DNA of 52,304 bases from an uncultured Clostridia bacterium (GCA_947166625.1 CAMVEX010000018.1:1-52304); one strand, 5' to 3'; shown: positions 1 to 8,791, counted from the first letter of the stretch. Notes: generated from the sequence alone by a model not told the origin. Numbers and translations are program-made.

Positions 1-1
1 T

Positions 2-75
2 TGGCTGGGGAATAGGGATTCGAACCCCAACAGGCAGAGTCAGAGTCTGCAGTGCTACCATTACACAATTCCCCA
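2..75 (-). tRNA. tRNA-Gln (anticodon CTG)
   Basis: The minus strand folds as a tRNA. A 7-bp acceptor stem (TGGGGAA/TTCCCCA) is followed by discriminator G and an encoded CCA. The anticodon stem GCAGA/TCTGC encloses a loop CTCTGAC, placing CTG at positions 34-36 (glutamine). The T-arm TTCGAAT sequence is intact. Confidence 0.93.
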
Positions 76-98
76 ATGCTGTCGGGCTACGAACATAT

Positions 99-126
99 AT
101 TATACACATTATTTTGATTTTGTCAA
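99..126 (-). promoter_or_regulatory. Promoter of tRNA-Gln
   Basis: On the minus strand TTGACA (126-121) and TATAAT (104-99) are both perfect sigma-A boxes separated by 16 bp. They lie about 25 bp upstream of the tRNA 5' end. Confidence 0.8.
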
Positions 127-206
127 CATAAAATGCTTAAAAAGTTCGGCGAAATGCGAAATTTATTTTTCGCAAGTGATCGACAGGGAAAATTATCAAA
201 TTTCTC

Positions 207-236
207 TTGATATACACGGCGCGGGTGTTGTAGAAT
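207..236 (+). promoter_or_regulatory. Likely promoter of the CorA-family gene
   Basis: TTGATA (207-212) and TAGAAT (231-236) are separated by 18 bp, a near-consensus sigma-A promoter 35 bp ahead of the start codon. A GAAAGGATG ribosome site lies between promoter and gene. Confidence 0.55.
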
Positions 237-270
237 TAAATATAAAATAATAATCCGAAAGGATGACGAT

Positions 271-1197
271 ATGTTTTATAAAGCAGACGGCTCGCTGACC
301 GAGATCGCATTTGACGAAATTGACGAATCTTTCCTGACGATCGGTATTATCGGCAGCGACGAGCTCACAAAAATCAGCCCGGCTCTCGGATTTTCAAATC
401 AGACCGTCGAGAAATGCAAAAGCGCAAATCCACTCTTTCGCACGGAAGTTGAGGTGCACGGCGAATACACATTTACCGAACTCAAGGTGCCTTCAGAAAA
501 CGGCGGAAGCGACCATATCGCTCTCTTTCTCAAAAAGAATCTGATTCTGATAGTTGATATACTCGATACCGACGGCTCCACCGCCGATATTTTCCGCAAG
601 GTTTCAAGCCGGGTGCCCGCAGAAAAAATGAATCCCGCAAAGATAGTGAGCGCATTTATGGAATCTCTTGTTTCGGACAGCGGAGCGATCATAGAAACGG
701 CAAGAAACAAGCTGGTTGAAATGGAAGAAAAAATCGTAAACAACGAAGCTGACGAAACATTCAATATCGAGCTGCTCGATATCAAAAAGGATCTGCTCAA
801 ATTCAATAATTATTATGAACAGCTGCTCGATATAGCCGAAACTTTGAGCGATAATGACAACGATATTATCGCTCACGGCGATCTGATATATATATCAAAC
901 CTCCAAAGCAAGATGGAAAGAATCATCAACGACATAGATTCGCTTGAAAACTCCGCGGATCATCTGGGCGACGCCTACTCATCGTCGCTCGACTTGAAGC
1001 TCAACCATTCGATGAAAATATTCACGGTCATCACCACGATATTTTTCCCGCTCACCATCATAGTCGGATGGTACGGGATGAATTTTGAATCAATGCCCGA
1101 ATTCAGATGGAAATTCGGCTATATATATGTCATCGCCCTCTCCGTAATGATAGTGACGGCGCTCGTAATCTACGGCAAAAAGAAGAAATGGTTTTGA
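271..1197 (+). CDS. CorA-family divalent cation transporter
   Basis: Predicted inner-membrane Mg2+/divalent cation channel subunit of the CorA family, which works as a homopentamer. The 308-residue length is typical. Residues 1-235 form a soluble, charged, helix-rich cytoplasmic part. Two C-terminal transmembrane helices follow (about 248-267 and 282-302), and the GMN signature that caps the pore sits at residues 269-271 (WYGMNF). The C-terminus is strongly basic (KKKKWF), as expected for its cytoplasmic position. The ATG has a GAAAGG ribosome site. It stands alone between the divergent tRNA-Gln and the glycosidase, so it is probably monocistronic. Family assignment is firm; substrate preference (Mg2+, Co2+, Zn2+) cannot be read from sequence. 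Confidence 0.92.
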   Translation: MFYKADGSLTEIAFDEIDESFLTIGIIGSDELTKISPALGFSNQTVEKCKSANPLFRTEVEVHGEYTFTELKVPSENGGSDHIALFLKKNLILIVDILDTDGSTADIFRKVSSRVPAEKMNPAKIVSAFMESLVSDSGAIIETARNKLVEMEEKIVNNEADETFNIELLDIKKDLLKFNNYYEQLLDIAETLSDNDNDIIAHGDLIYISNLQSKMERIINDIDSLENSADHLGDAYSSSLDLKLNHSMKIFTVITTIFFPLTIIVGWYGMNFESMPEFRWKFGYIYVIALSVMIVTALVIYGKKKKWF

Positions 1198-1277
1198 TTA
1201 TAATAAATCAAACACGCAGTAAACTCAACCCGGTCACAAATTCAAAAACAGTTTGCTGAAGCAAGAAAGGATCGTAT

Positions 1278-3824
1278 ATGGCACTGTTATTCAAAAAAAT
1301 CGCATCGTTTTTTCTGTCCTTAATCATGCTTATGGGACTTTACAGAGGAGGAATTGAGATGAAAAACGAAATACCCGTTTCCGAATTGGATATATCTGCC
1401 GAGGATATAACGAACGGTTACACGGTAACGATTCCGCTGAGCTCGGGAACGATGAGATTCAACCGCATTTCATTTTCTTACGAGACTACGGCGGCTGTCC
1501 GCGCAATCATCTCATACAGGATGGACAGGGAAACATTTGAGGAAGAACTGCTGCTGAGCTCAAAATCATCCGAAACCTCCATGTTGCTTAACGGTTACCT
1601 TGACCGCAAGATCGCGTCGCGGCTCATCTCGGTGCGCTTTGAGCCGATCGCCGAAGAAAAAGACTGTATCCTCAGCGTTTCGGGTTTCACCTGCGGCTTG
1701 CAGCAAGCGCCTAAAGAAGACATTCTTTTCATCGAAAACGAGCATTATAAAGCCGGCGTCAACCTGAGATGGGGCGGCGGTCTCTCGTGGTTTGAAGACA
1801 AGGATAACGGCGACTACGGAAATCTGCTGAACAGCCACGACACCGGCCGCCTTGTGCAGCAGTCATATTACGGACCGACGGAGATCGAGGGCTATAAAAA
1901 CGGCGTATATGCAGATAACGTTTGGGGCTACAACCCCGTGCAGGGCGGCGATATGTACGGCAACAACAGCAAGCTTGTAGCCGTTGAAAAAAGCGATGAT
2001 GAGATCTGTGTTGTCAGCCGACCTCTCGACTGGGCGCAGGATAATATGCTCACGCAGACATATTACACAAACATATACAAGCTGACGGACACGGGGCTGA
2101 CCGTAAAGAATTCTGCGGTTGATTTTCTTCTTACGCCGTGGACGGACAGAGAGCAGGAGCTGCCTGCGTTTTATTCCGTCAGCGCGCTCGGCAATTTCTG
2201 GTTTTACGACGGCGACAAGCCCTGGACCGGCGATGAATTGCGTGTAGAGCGTGATCTGCCGTTTTGGGCAGGGAAACCCGCATTTCAGCTTAAGAACGGA
2301 AATAAAGAAACATGGTGCGTTTGGGCGGATGACAGCGGCTACGGCGTGGGACTTTTTACACCGAAAGCGACCGCCCTGCTCGCGGGACGCTATCTGTATG
2401 ACGGCTCCGCCGACCCGGGAGCCGACTCCACGAATTATGTGGCTCCGCTCGGCGTTTTCAAGCTGAAATTCGACGAGCCGCACACTTATTATTACTATCT
2501 GACAGCGGGAAGGGTTGACGAGATAAGAAACACTTTCAGGGGCGTCGGCAATCTGGAGGGCGGCAATTTCAGACGCGTTTTCCCCGATATGGGCGTTTGC
2601 GACCCGCACGTGCATATCTTTGAAGGAAAAGCATATCTGTATTCCAGCCACGATTACGGCCCGGGTCAACCGATCTTTCGTATGGATGACTGGCGCGTAT
2701 TCTCTTCCGATGATCTCGTCAACTGGAAGCTTGAATTCACGCTTCGCCCGGAGGATACCTTTCTCGGAAAAGACCGTGAATGCTACGCTACCGACGCAGC
2801 GGAGCGAAACGGCAAGTATTATCTCTATTTCTCCGATCAGCAGAGATGCACCGGCGTCGCGGTGAGCGAAAACGGCCCCGGAGGACCGTATGTCGATGCT
2901 CTCGGAAAGCCGCTGCTTCCGCAGGGGCTGGTTGACACAGCCTGCTATGACCCGACGGTATTCACGGACGATGACGAAAACAAGACCCCTTATATAATGT
3001 TCGGCTATACTGTCTCGGGCAAAAAATATTATATCGCGCGGCTTAACGAGGATATGATCTCTCTTGCCGAAGAGCCGAGGGCGGTCGAGATCATTGACGG
3101 CTGGCAAAATGACGCATGCTGGATCACCAAATGGGGCGACACCTACTATCTGAATTCGCACGGCGGTGATTACGCGACAAGCAAGAATATCTACGGACCT
3201 TATACGTATCGCGGCAGGATCTGTGAAGATTGCTTTACCGACCACGGCACATTCTTCACCTTCCGCAATCAGACCTATTTCACATACGGTGTTCCCGAAA
3301 ACTACGGCAGCGGCGAGCCGCTCGATCGGTATTACAGAACGACGAAATTTGTTTACGCCCACTTAAAAGACAACGGCGATATAGTGACCGATGAATTCAT
3401 CAAAAAAGTCGGAGTAGGCCAGTATGACGCGGCGTGGGAGGCTATAAACGGCGAATGGTATTTTGACGCCGCCGACGGAATCATTAAAAAAGAAAATGCG
3501 AACGGCTTTGAACTGCGCGGCATAAAGGACGGATCATATCTGACATTCCCGAATATACTCAATATGCCTGCCGACGCGCTGCTTAAACTCCGCGTTGCAA
3601 ACGGAAACGGGCATCCCTGCACGGTGGAAATACATAAAGACGGTCCCGACGGCGAGCTGCTCGGAAGCTGCACCGTCGGCAACACCGGGGGATCCGATCA
3701 ATTTGAGGTTTTTGACATTGCTCTGAACAATACCGCAGGAACGAACGGGATCTGTTTTGTTTTTCGCACCGAAGCCGACGAGGCGCTGCGGTTTGAGGAT
3801 TTCAGTTTTGAAAAGGTTGATTGA
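1278..3824 (+). CDS. GH43-like multidomain glycoside hydrolase
   Basis: 848-residue protein. The N-terminus (KK, then hydrophobic FFLSLIMLMGLY) looks like a short signal peptide or membrane anchor, so surface or secreted placement is likely. An N-terminal beta-rich region (about 30-150) resembles a carbohydrate-binding module. A middle region (about 155-400, Trp/Tyr/Gly-rich) is unassigned. The C-terminal part (about 430-720) reads as the five-bladed propeller of GH43: VCDPHVH with Asp442 as likely general base, YLYFSDQ, and CYDPTVF with Asp558 as likely pKa modulator. A last beta-domain (about 725-848) could again bind carbohydrate. GH43 members act mostly on arabinan/xylan side chains; the substrate here is unknown. 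An AAGAAAGGA ribosome site precedes the chosen ATG; Met31 is a weaker alternative start. Confidence 0.8.
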   Translation: MALLFKKIASFFLSLIMLMGLYRGGIEMKNEIPVSELDISAEDITNGYTVTIPLSSGTMRFNRISFSYETTAAVRAIISYRMDRETFEEELLLSSKSSETSMLLNGYLDRKIASRLISVRFEPIAEEKDCILSVSGFTCGLQQAPKEDILFIENEHYKAGVNLRWGGGLSWFEDKDNGDYGNLLNSHDTGRLVQQSYYGPTEIEGYKNGVYADNVWGYNPVQGGDMYGNNSKLVAVEKSDDEICVVSRPLDWAQDNMLTQTYYTNIYKLTDTGLTVKNSAVDFLLTPWTDREQELPAFYSVSALGNFWFYDGDKPWTGDELRVERDLPFWAGKPAFQLKNGNKETWCVWADDSGYGVGLFTPKATALLAGRYLYDGSADPGADSTNYVAPLGVFKLKFDEPHTYYYYLTAGRVDEIRNTFRGVGNLEGGNFRRVFPDMGVCDPHVHIFEGKAYLYSSHDYGPGQPIFRMDDWRVFSSDDLVNWKLEFTLRPEDTFLGKDRECYATDAAERNGKYYLYFSDQQRCTGVAVSENGPGGPYVDALGKPLLPQGLVDTACYDPTVFTDDDENKTPYIMFGYTVSGKKYYIARLNEDMISLAEEPRAVEIIDGWQNDACWITKWGDTYYLNSHGGDYATSKNIYGPYTYRGRICEDCFTDHGTFFTFRNQTYFTYGVPENYGSGEPLDRYYRTTKFVYAHLKDNGDIVTDEFIKKVGVGQYDAAWEAINGEWYFDAADGIIKKENANGFELRGIKDGSYLTFPNILNMPADALLKLRVANGNGHPCTVEIHKDGPDGELLGSCTVGNTGGSDQFEVFDIALNNTAGTNGICFVFRTEADEALRFEDFSFEKVD

Positions 3825-4016
3825 GCGCGAATAAATACGATTCAGCGGCCGGGTATAATCGTATCTATCGCTTACGCGCTTTTCAAAACAAACAAAAGGA
3901 TTCCTTTAAGTAAAGAATATCACAAACACTTAATATATCAGGAAAATGCTCGCATTATACTTGATATAGATAAGCCGAAATTGCAGAGTGCTCGAGATAA
4001 TGAGCGCTAACAAAAT

Positions 4017-4059
4017 GCCCACTACATCATTCAGTCAGATGTGGTGGGCTTATTTTTTT
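4017..4059 (+). terminator. Rho-independent terminator downstream of the GH43-like gene
   Basis: A 12-bp stem (4017-4028 with 4038-4049, one G-T pair) is followed by TTATTTTTTT. It faces rightward about 190 bp after the glycosidase stop. Between 3825 and 4016 I see no gene. Confidence 0.8.
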
Positions 4060-4076
4060 GCCTCTTTAGTGGCAAA

Positions 4077-4157
4077 ACAGCTTCATTGATTTATCAATGT
4101 TGGTTGGGGTCTTAGGGGAAAACTCCCCTAACAAGCTGTAATGGTATATACCATTAC
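4077..4157. repeat. Nested inverted repeats (three-way junction plus palindrome)
   Basis: ACAGCTT (4077-4083) pairs with AAGCTGT (4133-4139) and encloses two further hairpins: CATTGAT/ATCAATG (4084-4099) and TTAGGGG/CCCCTAA (about 4111-4130). A perfect 20-bp palindrome (4138-4157, arm GTAATGGTAT) follows and shares two bases with the outer stem. The block sits 23 bp beyond the HNH gene stop. It could be the 3' structure of the NYN-HNH transcript, a mobile-element end or an oriT-like remnant. No gene lies in it. Confidence 0.6.
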
Positions 4158-4179
4158 CTTGCTTGCTAAAGATTAGCAA

Positions 4180-5832
4180 CTAAAAGTACATCTCAACAAG
4201 TTCCTTAAAACTTATGTCGATTCCTGCTGCTTTAAGTTCATTGATTCTCATATCATAAAGCAACTTTAAAGCAAAAGTGCGATCTTTCTTATTTCCATAA
4301 TGAATAAAGCGATGGCAATTACAGCATAGTGAAACAATGTTGGCAGGAACATCAAGACTTGCATCTTTAAAGAGGCCCTGATACGCCATGGGAATTATGT
4401 GATGGGCTTCCATATATTGAGTCCCATCTCTGTCTTTAATAAACGTTTTGTGGTTAGAATCAAACTCACAAAGATGGTTTGCTCTCTTTAGCGCAATTGC
4501 GCCATTACGTTGATCCCTTGCATATTTTTCAGACTTACTATATGTGTTTTTGGGTAATGGTTTTATCTTTATTGGAGTATATTCTACACCTTGAATATCT
4601 TCGAGGTCATAATCATTTACTTCGGTAACATATTGTGCATCTTTATCAGGATGGTACTCCATTTTTTCAATATTTAAACGAATGGTCTTGCCATCTTTAT
4701 CTGAATGATGCGTTATATCATCTTTTTCTGGAGACCACTTTTCATCAAAGTAAGGATATAAATGATTGTAAATAAATGCTAAATTGTTAAAATCAGAAAT
4801 GATTTTTCCGCTTTTAATTCCATCATTTTTATTTGGCAAAATATCGTTATTAAAGCAATTGTTCCAAAGGCCAGTAAATTGCCCTTTATTATCGATTATC
4901 TTTTTTTCAATTTTAGTAATCAGCCCATAAACATTGCCGCTAATATCAGCAATCACAAAAATTGGGTTCTTTTTATCGGAAAACCCTTCTGAAAATTTCT
5001 TTGAATTTATAAGCGTGCTAAAATCGGATAACAAGGAATCGTTAAGCACGATTCTTTCTCCATTTTTAAAATTAATTTCTGAAGAATCTTGTACATTTAG
5101 CCTAAATACCATGTTTCCTAATTCGGGAAACCATTTATACACAGTTTCAGCAAAATCCGAATAGTTTTTTATTTTAGATTTGGTTTTTATCTCTTGTATT
5201 TGGCCGGCCATACCGTAAAATGAATCTTTTGGTTCTATTCCAAATGCACAAAGTAGTTGTTGCTTCCACATTAAGCTGTGAAATTGTGAGAAGTAATCTG
5301 GATACAATATATGGAGATATTTATGAATCCAAATGTGATTTGAAAAGTCCGGTAAGTTTTCATCCATTATTTTCTGAAATCTTTCATAATCTTGGATTGA
5401 ATTTAATGGATGATATTTAACATCATTTACACAGATGGCAAGTTTATTAATAAATTTTTTTCCGAAATCTACTGCTTCAGCATATGTATTAGCTTTCTTG
5501 CCATATATGCGCCAACCGTTTTGCTCACCTTTTTTTGCGTTTCTAACATAGTGTAATGGATAAAAACTAGTGTAACCACTGGATATACTACCAAATTCCC
5601 CATGAATTAGAAAATACAGGTAACTTTCAAAGTACTCATTTGTTTTTGCAATATCAAAGAAATAAGTTAGAACCTCTTGACTCTCAAACTTTTGAGCACG
5701 TTCTATTGAGTATTTATTTTGGTATTCATTGTATTTTCCATCTAGATAAGATTTGGATTTAAAATACTTAGAATCAGTTGCATAGTAAAGTTTATCTAAA
5801 ATGCTACCGGCATACTCGTATGAGTTTATCAT
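4180..5832 (-). CDS. HNH endonuclease, putative defence nuclease
   Basis: 550 residues. The C-terminal about 110 residues form an HNH/McrA-type nuclease: Cys in HLCEF, the catalytic AHHIIPM (His477-His478), and CCNCHRFIH supplying zinc-binding cysteines and the last His. The preceding 440 residues are unassigned. A stretch near residues 165-215 (IWIHKYLHILYPDYFSQFHS) reminds me of the N-terminal recognition regions of McrB-type modification-dependent restriction proteins, but this is only a resemblance. It is the second gene of a leftward operon, 12 bp after the NYN gene with a strong GGAGG ribosome site. Base composition is clearly AT-richer than the flanking host genes, suggesting acquisition. 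Likely role: DNA cleavage in anti-phage or anti-plasmid defence (inference). Confidence 0.72.
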   Translation of the reverse strand: MINSYEYAGSILDKLYYATDSKYFKSKSYLDGKYNEYQNKYSIERAQKFESQEVLTYFFDIAKTNEYFESYLYFLIHGEFGSISSGYTSFYPLHYVRNAKKGEQNGWRIYGKKANTYAEAVDFGKKFINKLAICVNDVKYHPLNSIQDYERFQKIMDENLPDFSNHIWIHKYLHILYPDYFSQFHSLMWKQQLLCAFGIEPKDSFYGMAGQIQEIKTKSKIKNYSDFAETVYKWFPELGNMVFRLNVQDSSEINFKNGERIVLNDSLLSDFSTLINSKKFSEGFSDKKNPIFVIADISGNVYGLITKIEKKIIDNKGQFTGLWNNCFNNDILPNKNDGIKSGKIISDFNNLAFIYNHLYPYFDEKWSPEKDDITHHSDKDGKTIRLNIEKMEYHPDKDAQYVTEVNDYDLEDIQGVEYTPIKIKPLPKNTYSKSEKYARDQRNGAIALKRANHLCEFDSNHKTFIKDRDGTQYMEAHHIIPMAYQGLFKDASLDVPANIVSLCCNCHRFIHYGNKKDRTFALKLLYDMRINELKAAGIDISFKELVEMYF

Positions 5833-5844
5833 GTATTTACCTCC

Positions 5845-7128
5845 TTATCCTATTTCAAAGTGTAGGGTTCCGTCATCCTTGATTTTAACTTTGATGTTTT
5901 TCAAATACTTTTGATAATAGTTGTTATAGTCCTGCTTGGTATAATCAAGGCGAGTATCTGTTAATGCCTTTGTAAGAATATCGTTAGCATTGAGCTGTGA
6001 AAGATCCGGTAACGATGCGGCTATTGTTTTTACCATACACATTTTTTGAAAGTCTTCGGTATTTCCGGTGCAGAAATCGTCAATGCAGGTATAGCTGTAT
6101 CCGTTTTCCCAAAGGATATTTTTAGTAGCCTGGCTGACTTTCTCGTCTTCGTACATTACAAGAAAGCCGACGCCTTCAAGCGCAGAAATCAAGGCCCAGT
6201 AATCGGAATCACTGCTGAAGAGAATAAATGAGTCAACTTTATTTGTATAATGTTCCTTACAGCAGGCAACGGCAAGCGCCATATCGACCTGGCTTTTGCT
6301 GTCCATAACTCTTTCAACTTCAATGTGCTTAACCGGAACCTGAGTATATCCTTGCAAATAATCCCAGCCGACATTCTGATGATAATCATCAAATAGAAGT
6401 ATTTTATTTATTCTTTTAATTTCGTCCGCTTCAAGATTTTTAAGAACGCTTGCCAGCTTATATACATCGGAATTTTCACAATCAACAACGATTATGGTGT
6501 TTTCATATTCGTTTATAAAGTCATAGACATCGCATTTTGTTTCTTCGGTAGCGTCTGTAATTCTTTCGTAATCTTCAAAGATATCACCATGTGAAGCAAA
6601 CAATTCAGCCAAGAACCTTTTGTCATTCTCAAGCATATTACCGCAGTCATGAGGAGTCCAGTGAATATACATTTGGAACGGATATACCTGCATGCTGTTT
6701 TGAAATCTTACGGATTCTGCTTTTACTGCATTTGGATCGGTACATTTCGGAATCATAAACAAATCTTTGATATAATTCCAGTTTTGCCAATCGTAAAACA
6801 GTTCTTTGCTTTCGCCGATTTTTTGATTAATTATAGTAGATATATCAACTAAATACTGTTCTGCTCTGTATCCGGGTTTGACAATATTTATTCCCCATTT
6901 TGATAACTGCATTATGTTATCAGAATCAAACCATTCAATAGTATCAAGATTCTTTAAATCATAATACATTGTATCATTTGTCTTTTTGAAATATTGCATC
7001 AGCTTGGTTCGTAGCTTACATAAATACCGTATAGCAGTAGCATTTTGATTTTGATACAGTTCTTGTAATAGTTCATGATTGTCATTGTCATATCTTGTTT
7101 CAAGTAAATCTTTTCGCAGCCCTATCAT
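5845..7128 (-). CDS. NYN-domain (PIN-like) nuclease, partner of the HNH protein
   Basis: 427 residues in two parts. Residues 1-200 have no match I recognise. Residues about 210-345 form a NYN/PIN-like RNase fold: Asp216 in VVDCEN, Asp282 in SQVDMALA, and Asp307/Asp309 in SSDSDYW form the expected acidic metal site. Such domains cut RNA in processing, toxins and some defence systems. A C-terminal tail (about 350-427) follows. The chosen ATG has no Shine-Dalgarno; upstream sequence stays open to 7158 and belongs to the adjoining capsid/recombinase element, so the native start, leader and promoter may have been displaced. Strongly AT-rich like its HNH neighbour. Confidence 0.68.
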   Translation of the reverse strand: MIGLRKDLLETRYDNDNHELLQELYQNQNATAIRYLCKLRTKLMQYFKKTNDTMYYDLKNLDTIEWFDSDNIMQLSKWGINIVKPGYRAEQYLVDISTIINQKIGESKELFYDWQNWNYIKDLFMIPKCTDPNAVKAESVRFQNSMQVYPFQMYIHWTPHDCGNMLENDKRFLAELFASHGDIFEDYERITDATEETKCDVYDFINEYENTIIVVDCENSDVYKLASVLKNLEADEIKRINKILLFDDYHQNVGWDYLQGYTQVPVKHIEVERVMDSKSQVDMALAVACCKEHYTNKVDSFILFSSDSDYWALISALEGVGFLVMYEDEKVSQATKNILWENGYSYTCIDDFCTGNTEDFQKMCMVKTIAASLPDLSQLNANDILTKALTDTRLDYTKQDYNNYYQKYLKNIKVKIKDDGTLHFEIG

Positions 7129-7135
7129 ATAGGCT

Positions 7136-7201
7136 ATGCAGTTCTGCCGTGAACGCTTTTACGAACTGAACGGCGCACCGCTGAACGGAGGCGGGGTATG
7201 A
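7136..7201 (+). pseudogene. 3' fragment of a truncated gene of the element
   Basis: A 21-codon open stretch (QFCRERFYELNGAPLNGGGV at the end) stops at TGA 7199-7201, overlapping the next ATG as ATGA, the pattern of translationally coupled genes. It reads like the C-terminus of a longer coding sequence whose 5' part is missing at the junction with the NYN gene. An in-frame TAG sits at 7130. Confidence 0.35.
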
Positions 7202-7482
7202 GGCTCACGGACGAAACCGGCATACCTGAGACCAGATACTTTCCGGTTATCGCCATTGACGATTCGGACCAGCAGAAAGTAGCCCTGTTCCCGTCAATAT
7301 CGGCGGATCAGTTCATCCGCTCCGGCAAGCCCTATCTGGAAGAGGTCATGCCTCACATCTACCATCTGCACGGCATAACGGAAACGGCGGAGATCGCCTG
7401 TCCCTGCTGCGGCAAGCAGATGGAACACTACTACAATTCACCCACAAATGCGGCCATGTATCTGTGCCGCCACTGTCTGTAA
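7198..7482 (+). CDS. Hypothetical zinc-ribbon protein preceding the capsid gene
   Basis: 94 residues. The C-terminal third has CPCCGK and, 19 residues later, CRHC, a CxxC-CxxC zinc ribbon. The N-terminal part (residues 1-60) is not recognised. It is coupled to the upstream gene remnant by an ATGA overlap and is 13 bp ahead of the capsid gene. It could be a small head or regulatory protein of the element; no function can be named. Confidence 0.6.
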   Translation: MRLTDETGIPETRYFPVIAIDDSDQQKVALFPSISADQFIRSGKPYLEEVMPHIYHLHGITETAEIACPCCGKQMEHYYNSPTNAAMYLCRHCL

Positions 7483-7495
7483 GGAGGACACGAAA

Positions 7496-8419
7496 ATGAA
7501 TAACGAAATGAACGACAAGCTGTTTCTGACCGGCAGAGCCCATTACGGCGAGGCTTTCTGGAAGGCCATGCGTGGCAATGACGCTGCCTACACCGATCTT
7601 GCCGGTGCGAAACATAATCTCACCAACACCTATCTGCTCCCGGAGAGTACGGCCACCAAGTATTCTGCGGCCCTGAAGGAACACGACCTTTTCCGCAGGA
7701 TCGGCACCGTTATGAACGCCGCCAAGAATGACTCTACCATCTGGATTTCCGACAACGAATTCCAGCCCGAATGGGTGCCGGAGCACGGGACCGTCCCTAC
7801 CACCGCCGACAGCAATTTCCCGAAGAAAACGGTCTGCGCTCATAAGCTGGCGAATATCACCTCGCTGGATGATGATTTTGTCAGCGATCTCGGCTTCGAT
7901 CTGGAGCAGTACCTCGTAGGCCAGTTCTCGAAGCGTTTCGGCAAGGCCGAGGAAGACGCCTTCATCAACGGCACCGGCGTGGATCAGCCTCACGGTGTTC
8001 TGACCGATGCTGAAACCGGCGTGACGGTATCCGGCAATATCGGTTTTGACGATGTGCTGGCTCTGTACTTCTCCGTGGACAAGCAGTATCGCACCGGCGG
8101 CGCATGGCTCATGAACGATGAAACAGCCCTGAAGCTAAAAACGCTCAAGGATCAGAACGGTCAGTATCTCTGGAATCAGAACAGCGATACCGTTCTCGGC
8201 AAGCCTGTCCATATTTCCGAATTCATGCCCACGGACGGCAATCCCATCGCCTTCGGTGATTTCTCGTACTACACCATCATCGACCGCATTCCGCTTTCCG
8301 TGCGTACCCTTTACGAAAAGTTCGCTCTGGAGCAGAAGACCGGTTATCTCGGCGTGGAGCATCTGGACGGTATGCTGATCCGTCCGGAGGCTGTTAAGAT
8401 CCTGAGCATTACCGCTTAA
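7496..8419 (+). CDS. HK97-family phage major capsid protein (element-borne)
   Basis: 307 residues resembling the mature HK97 capsid fold: an N-arm, a central P-domain with the long helix region (LASTSLDD-type motif read here as LANITSLDDDFVSDLGFDLEQYL), an A-domain segment AWLMNDETALKLKTLKD, and a C-terminal IPLSVRTLYE...RPEAVKIL. A long N-terminal scaffolding (delta) domain is absent, and no protease, portal or terminase gene is nearby. The start is fixed by TAAGGAGG 8 bp upstream. It is unrelated in detail to the prophage capsid at 23630. It may package a satellite genome using helper functions, form a protein shell, or be a phage remnant. Confidence 0.85.
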   Translation: MNNEMNDKLFLTGRAHYGEAFWKAMRGNDAAYTDLAGAKHNLTNTYLLPESTATKYSAALKEHDLFRRIGTVMNAAKNDSTIWISDNEFQPEWVPEHGTVPTTADSNFPKKTVCAHKLANITSLDDDFVSDLGFDLEQYLVGQFSKRFGKAEEDAFINGTGVDQPHGVLTDAETGVTVSGNIGFDDVLALYFSVDKQYRTGGAWLMNDETALKLKTLKDQNGQYLWNQNSDTVLGKPVHISEFMPTDGNPIAFGDFSYYTIIDRIPLSVRTLYEKFALEQKTGYLGVEHLDGMLIRPEAVKILSITA

Positions 8420-8427
8420 ACCAATCC

Positions 8428-8467
8428 GTCCGGGAGGGTGAGCTTCCCTTGCTCTCCCGGACCCTTT
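8428..8467 (+). terminator. Hairpin after the element capsid gene
   Basis: GTCCGGGAG (8428-8436) pairs perfectly with CTCCCGGAC (8454-8462) and is followed by CCTTTT. It lies 9 bp past the capsid stop, so it probably sets capsid mRNA apart from the downstream regulatory/recombinase genes. Confidence 0.65.
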
Positions 8468-8479
8468 TCGGAGGTACGT

Positions 8480-8791
8480 ATGAACACTACACAGAAAGCC
8501 GTTATTTTATCGGCATCACACGAAACGCAGGACGGCAGTATACCAATCTGCCCACAGTGCGGAAAACCCGTTACACAGCGGAGCGGTCATAAGAAGAAAT
8601 TCTGCTCGGACCGCTGCCGAATGGAATACTGGAATTCCCATCAGGATCAGGTTTTGCGAAAGGCCTACTACACGCTCGTCTGCAAAAACTGCGGTCGGAC
8701 CTTCCACTGCTATGGCAACGCTCACCGGAAATTCTGCTGCCGGTACTGCTACGATGATTATAGAAAGCGAGGAAACCGCTATGATGGATAA
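8480..8791 (+). CDS. FCS-type zinc-finger protein 1 of the element
   Basis: 103 residues with two zinc-binding units. CPQCGK...KKFCSDRCRMEYWN (about residues 26-54) and CKNCGRTF...RKFCCRYCYDDY (about 70-97) are both CxxC...CxxC arrangements of the FCS/TRASH-like type. Start ATG has a CGGAGGT ribosome site. It overlaps the next gene by 11 bp. Small zinc-finger proteins in this position likely bind DNA or RNA for the element; the target is unknown. Confidence 0.65.
   Translation: MNTTQKAVILSASHETQDGSIPICPQCGKPVTQRSGHKKKFCSDRCRMEYWNSHQDQVLRKAYYTLVCKNCGRTFHCYGNAHRKFCCRYCYDDYRKRGNRYDG

Noticed and set aside
1863-3362. 499-codon open frame antisense to the GH43-like gene
   Set aside because: It lies wholly inside the glycosidase coding sequence, has no ribosome site and no recognisable domain; a shadow of the GC-rich third codon position.
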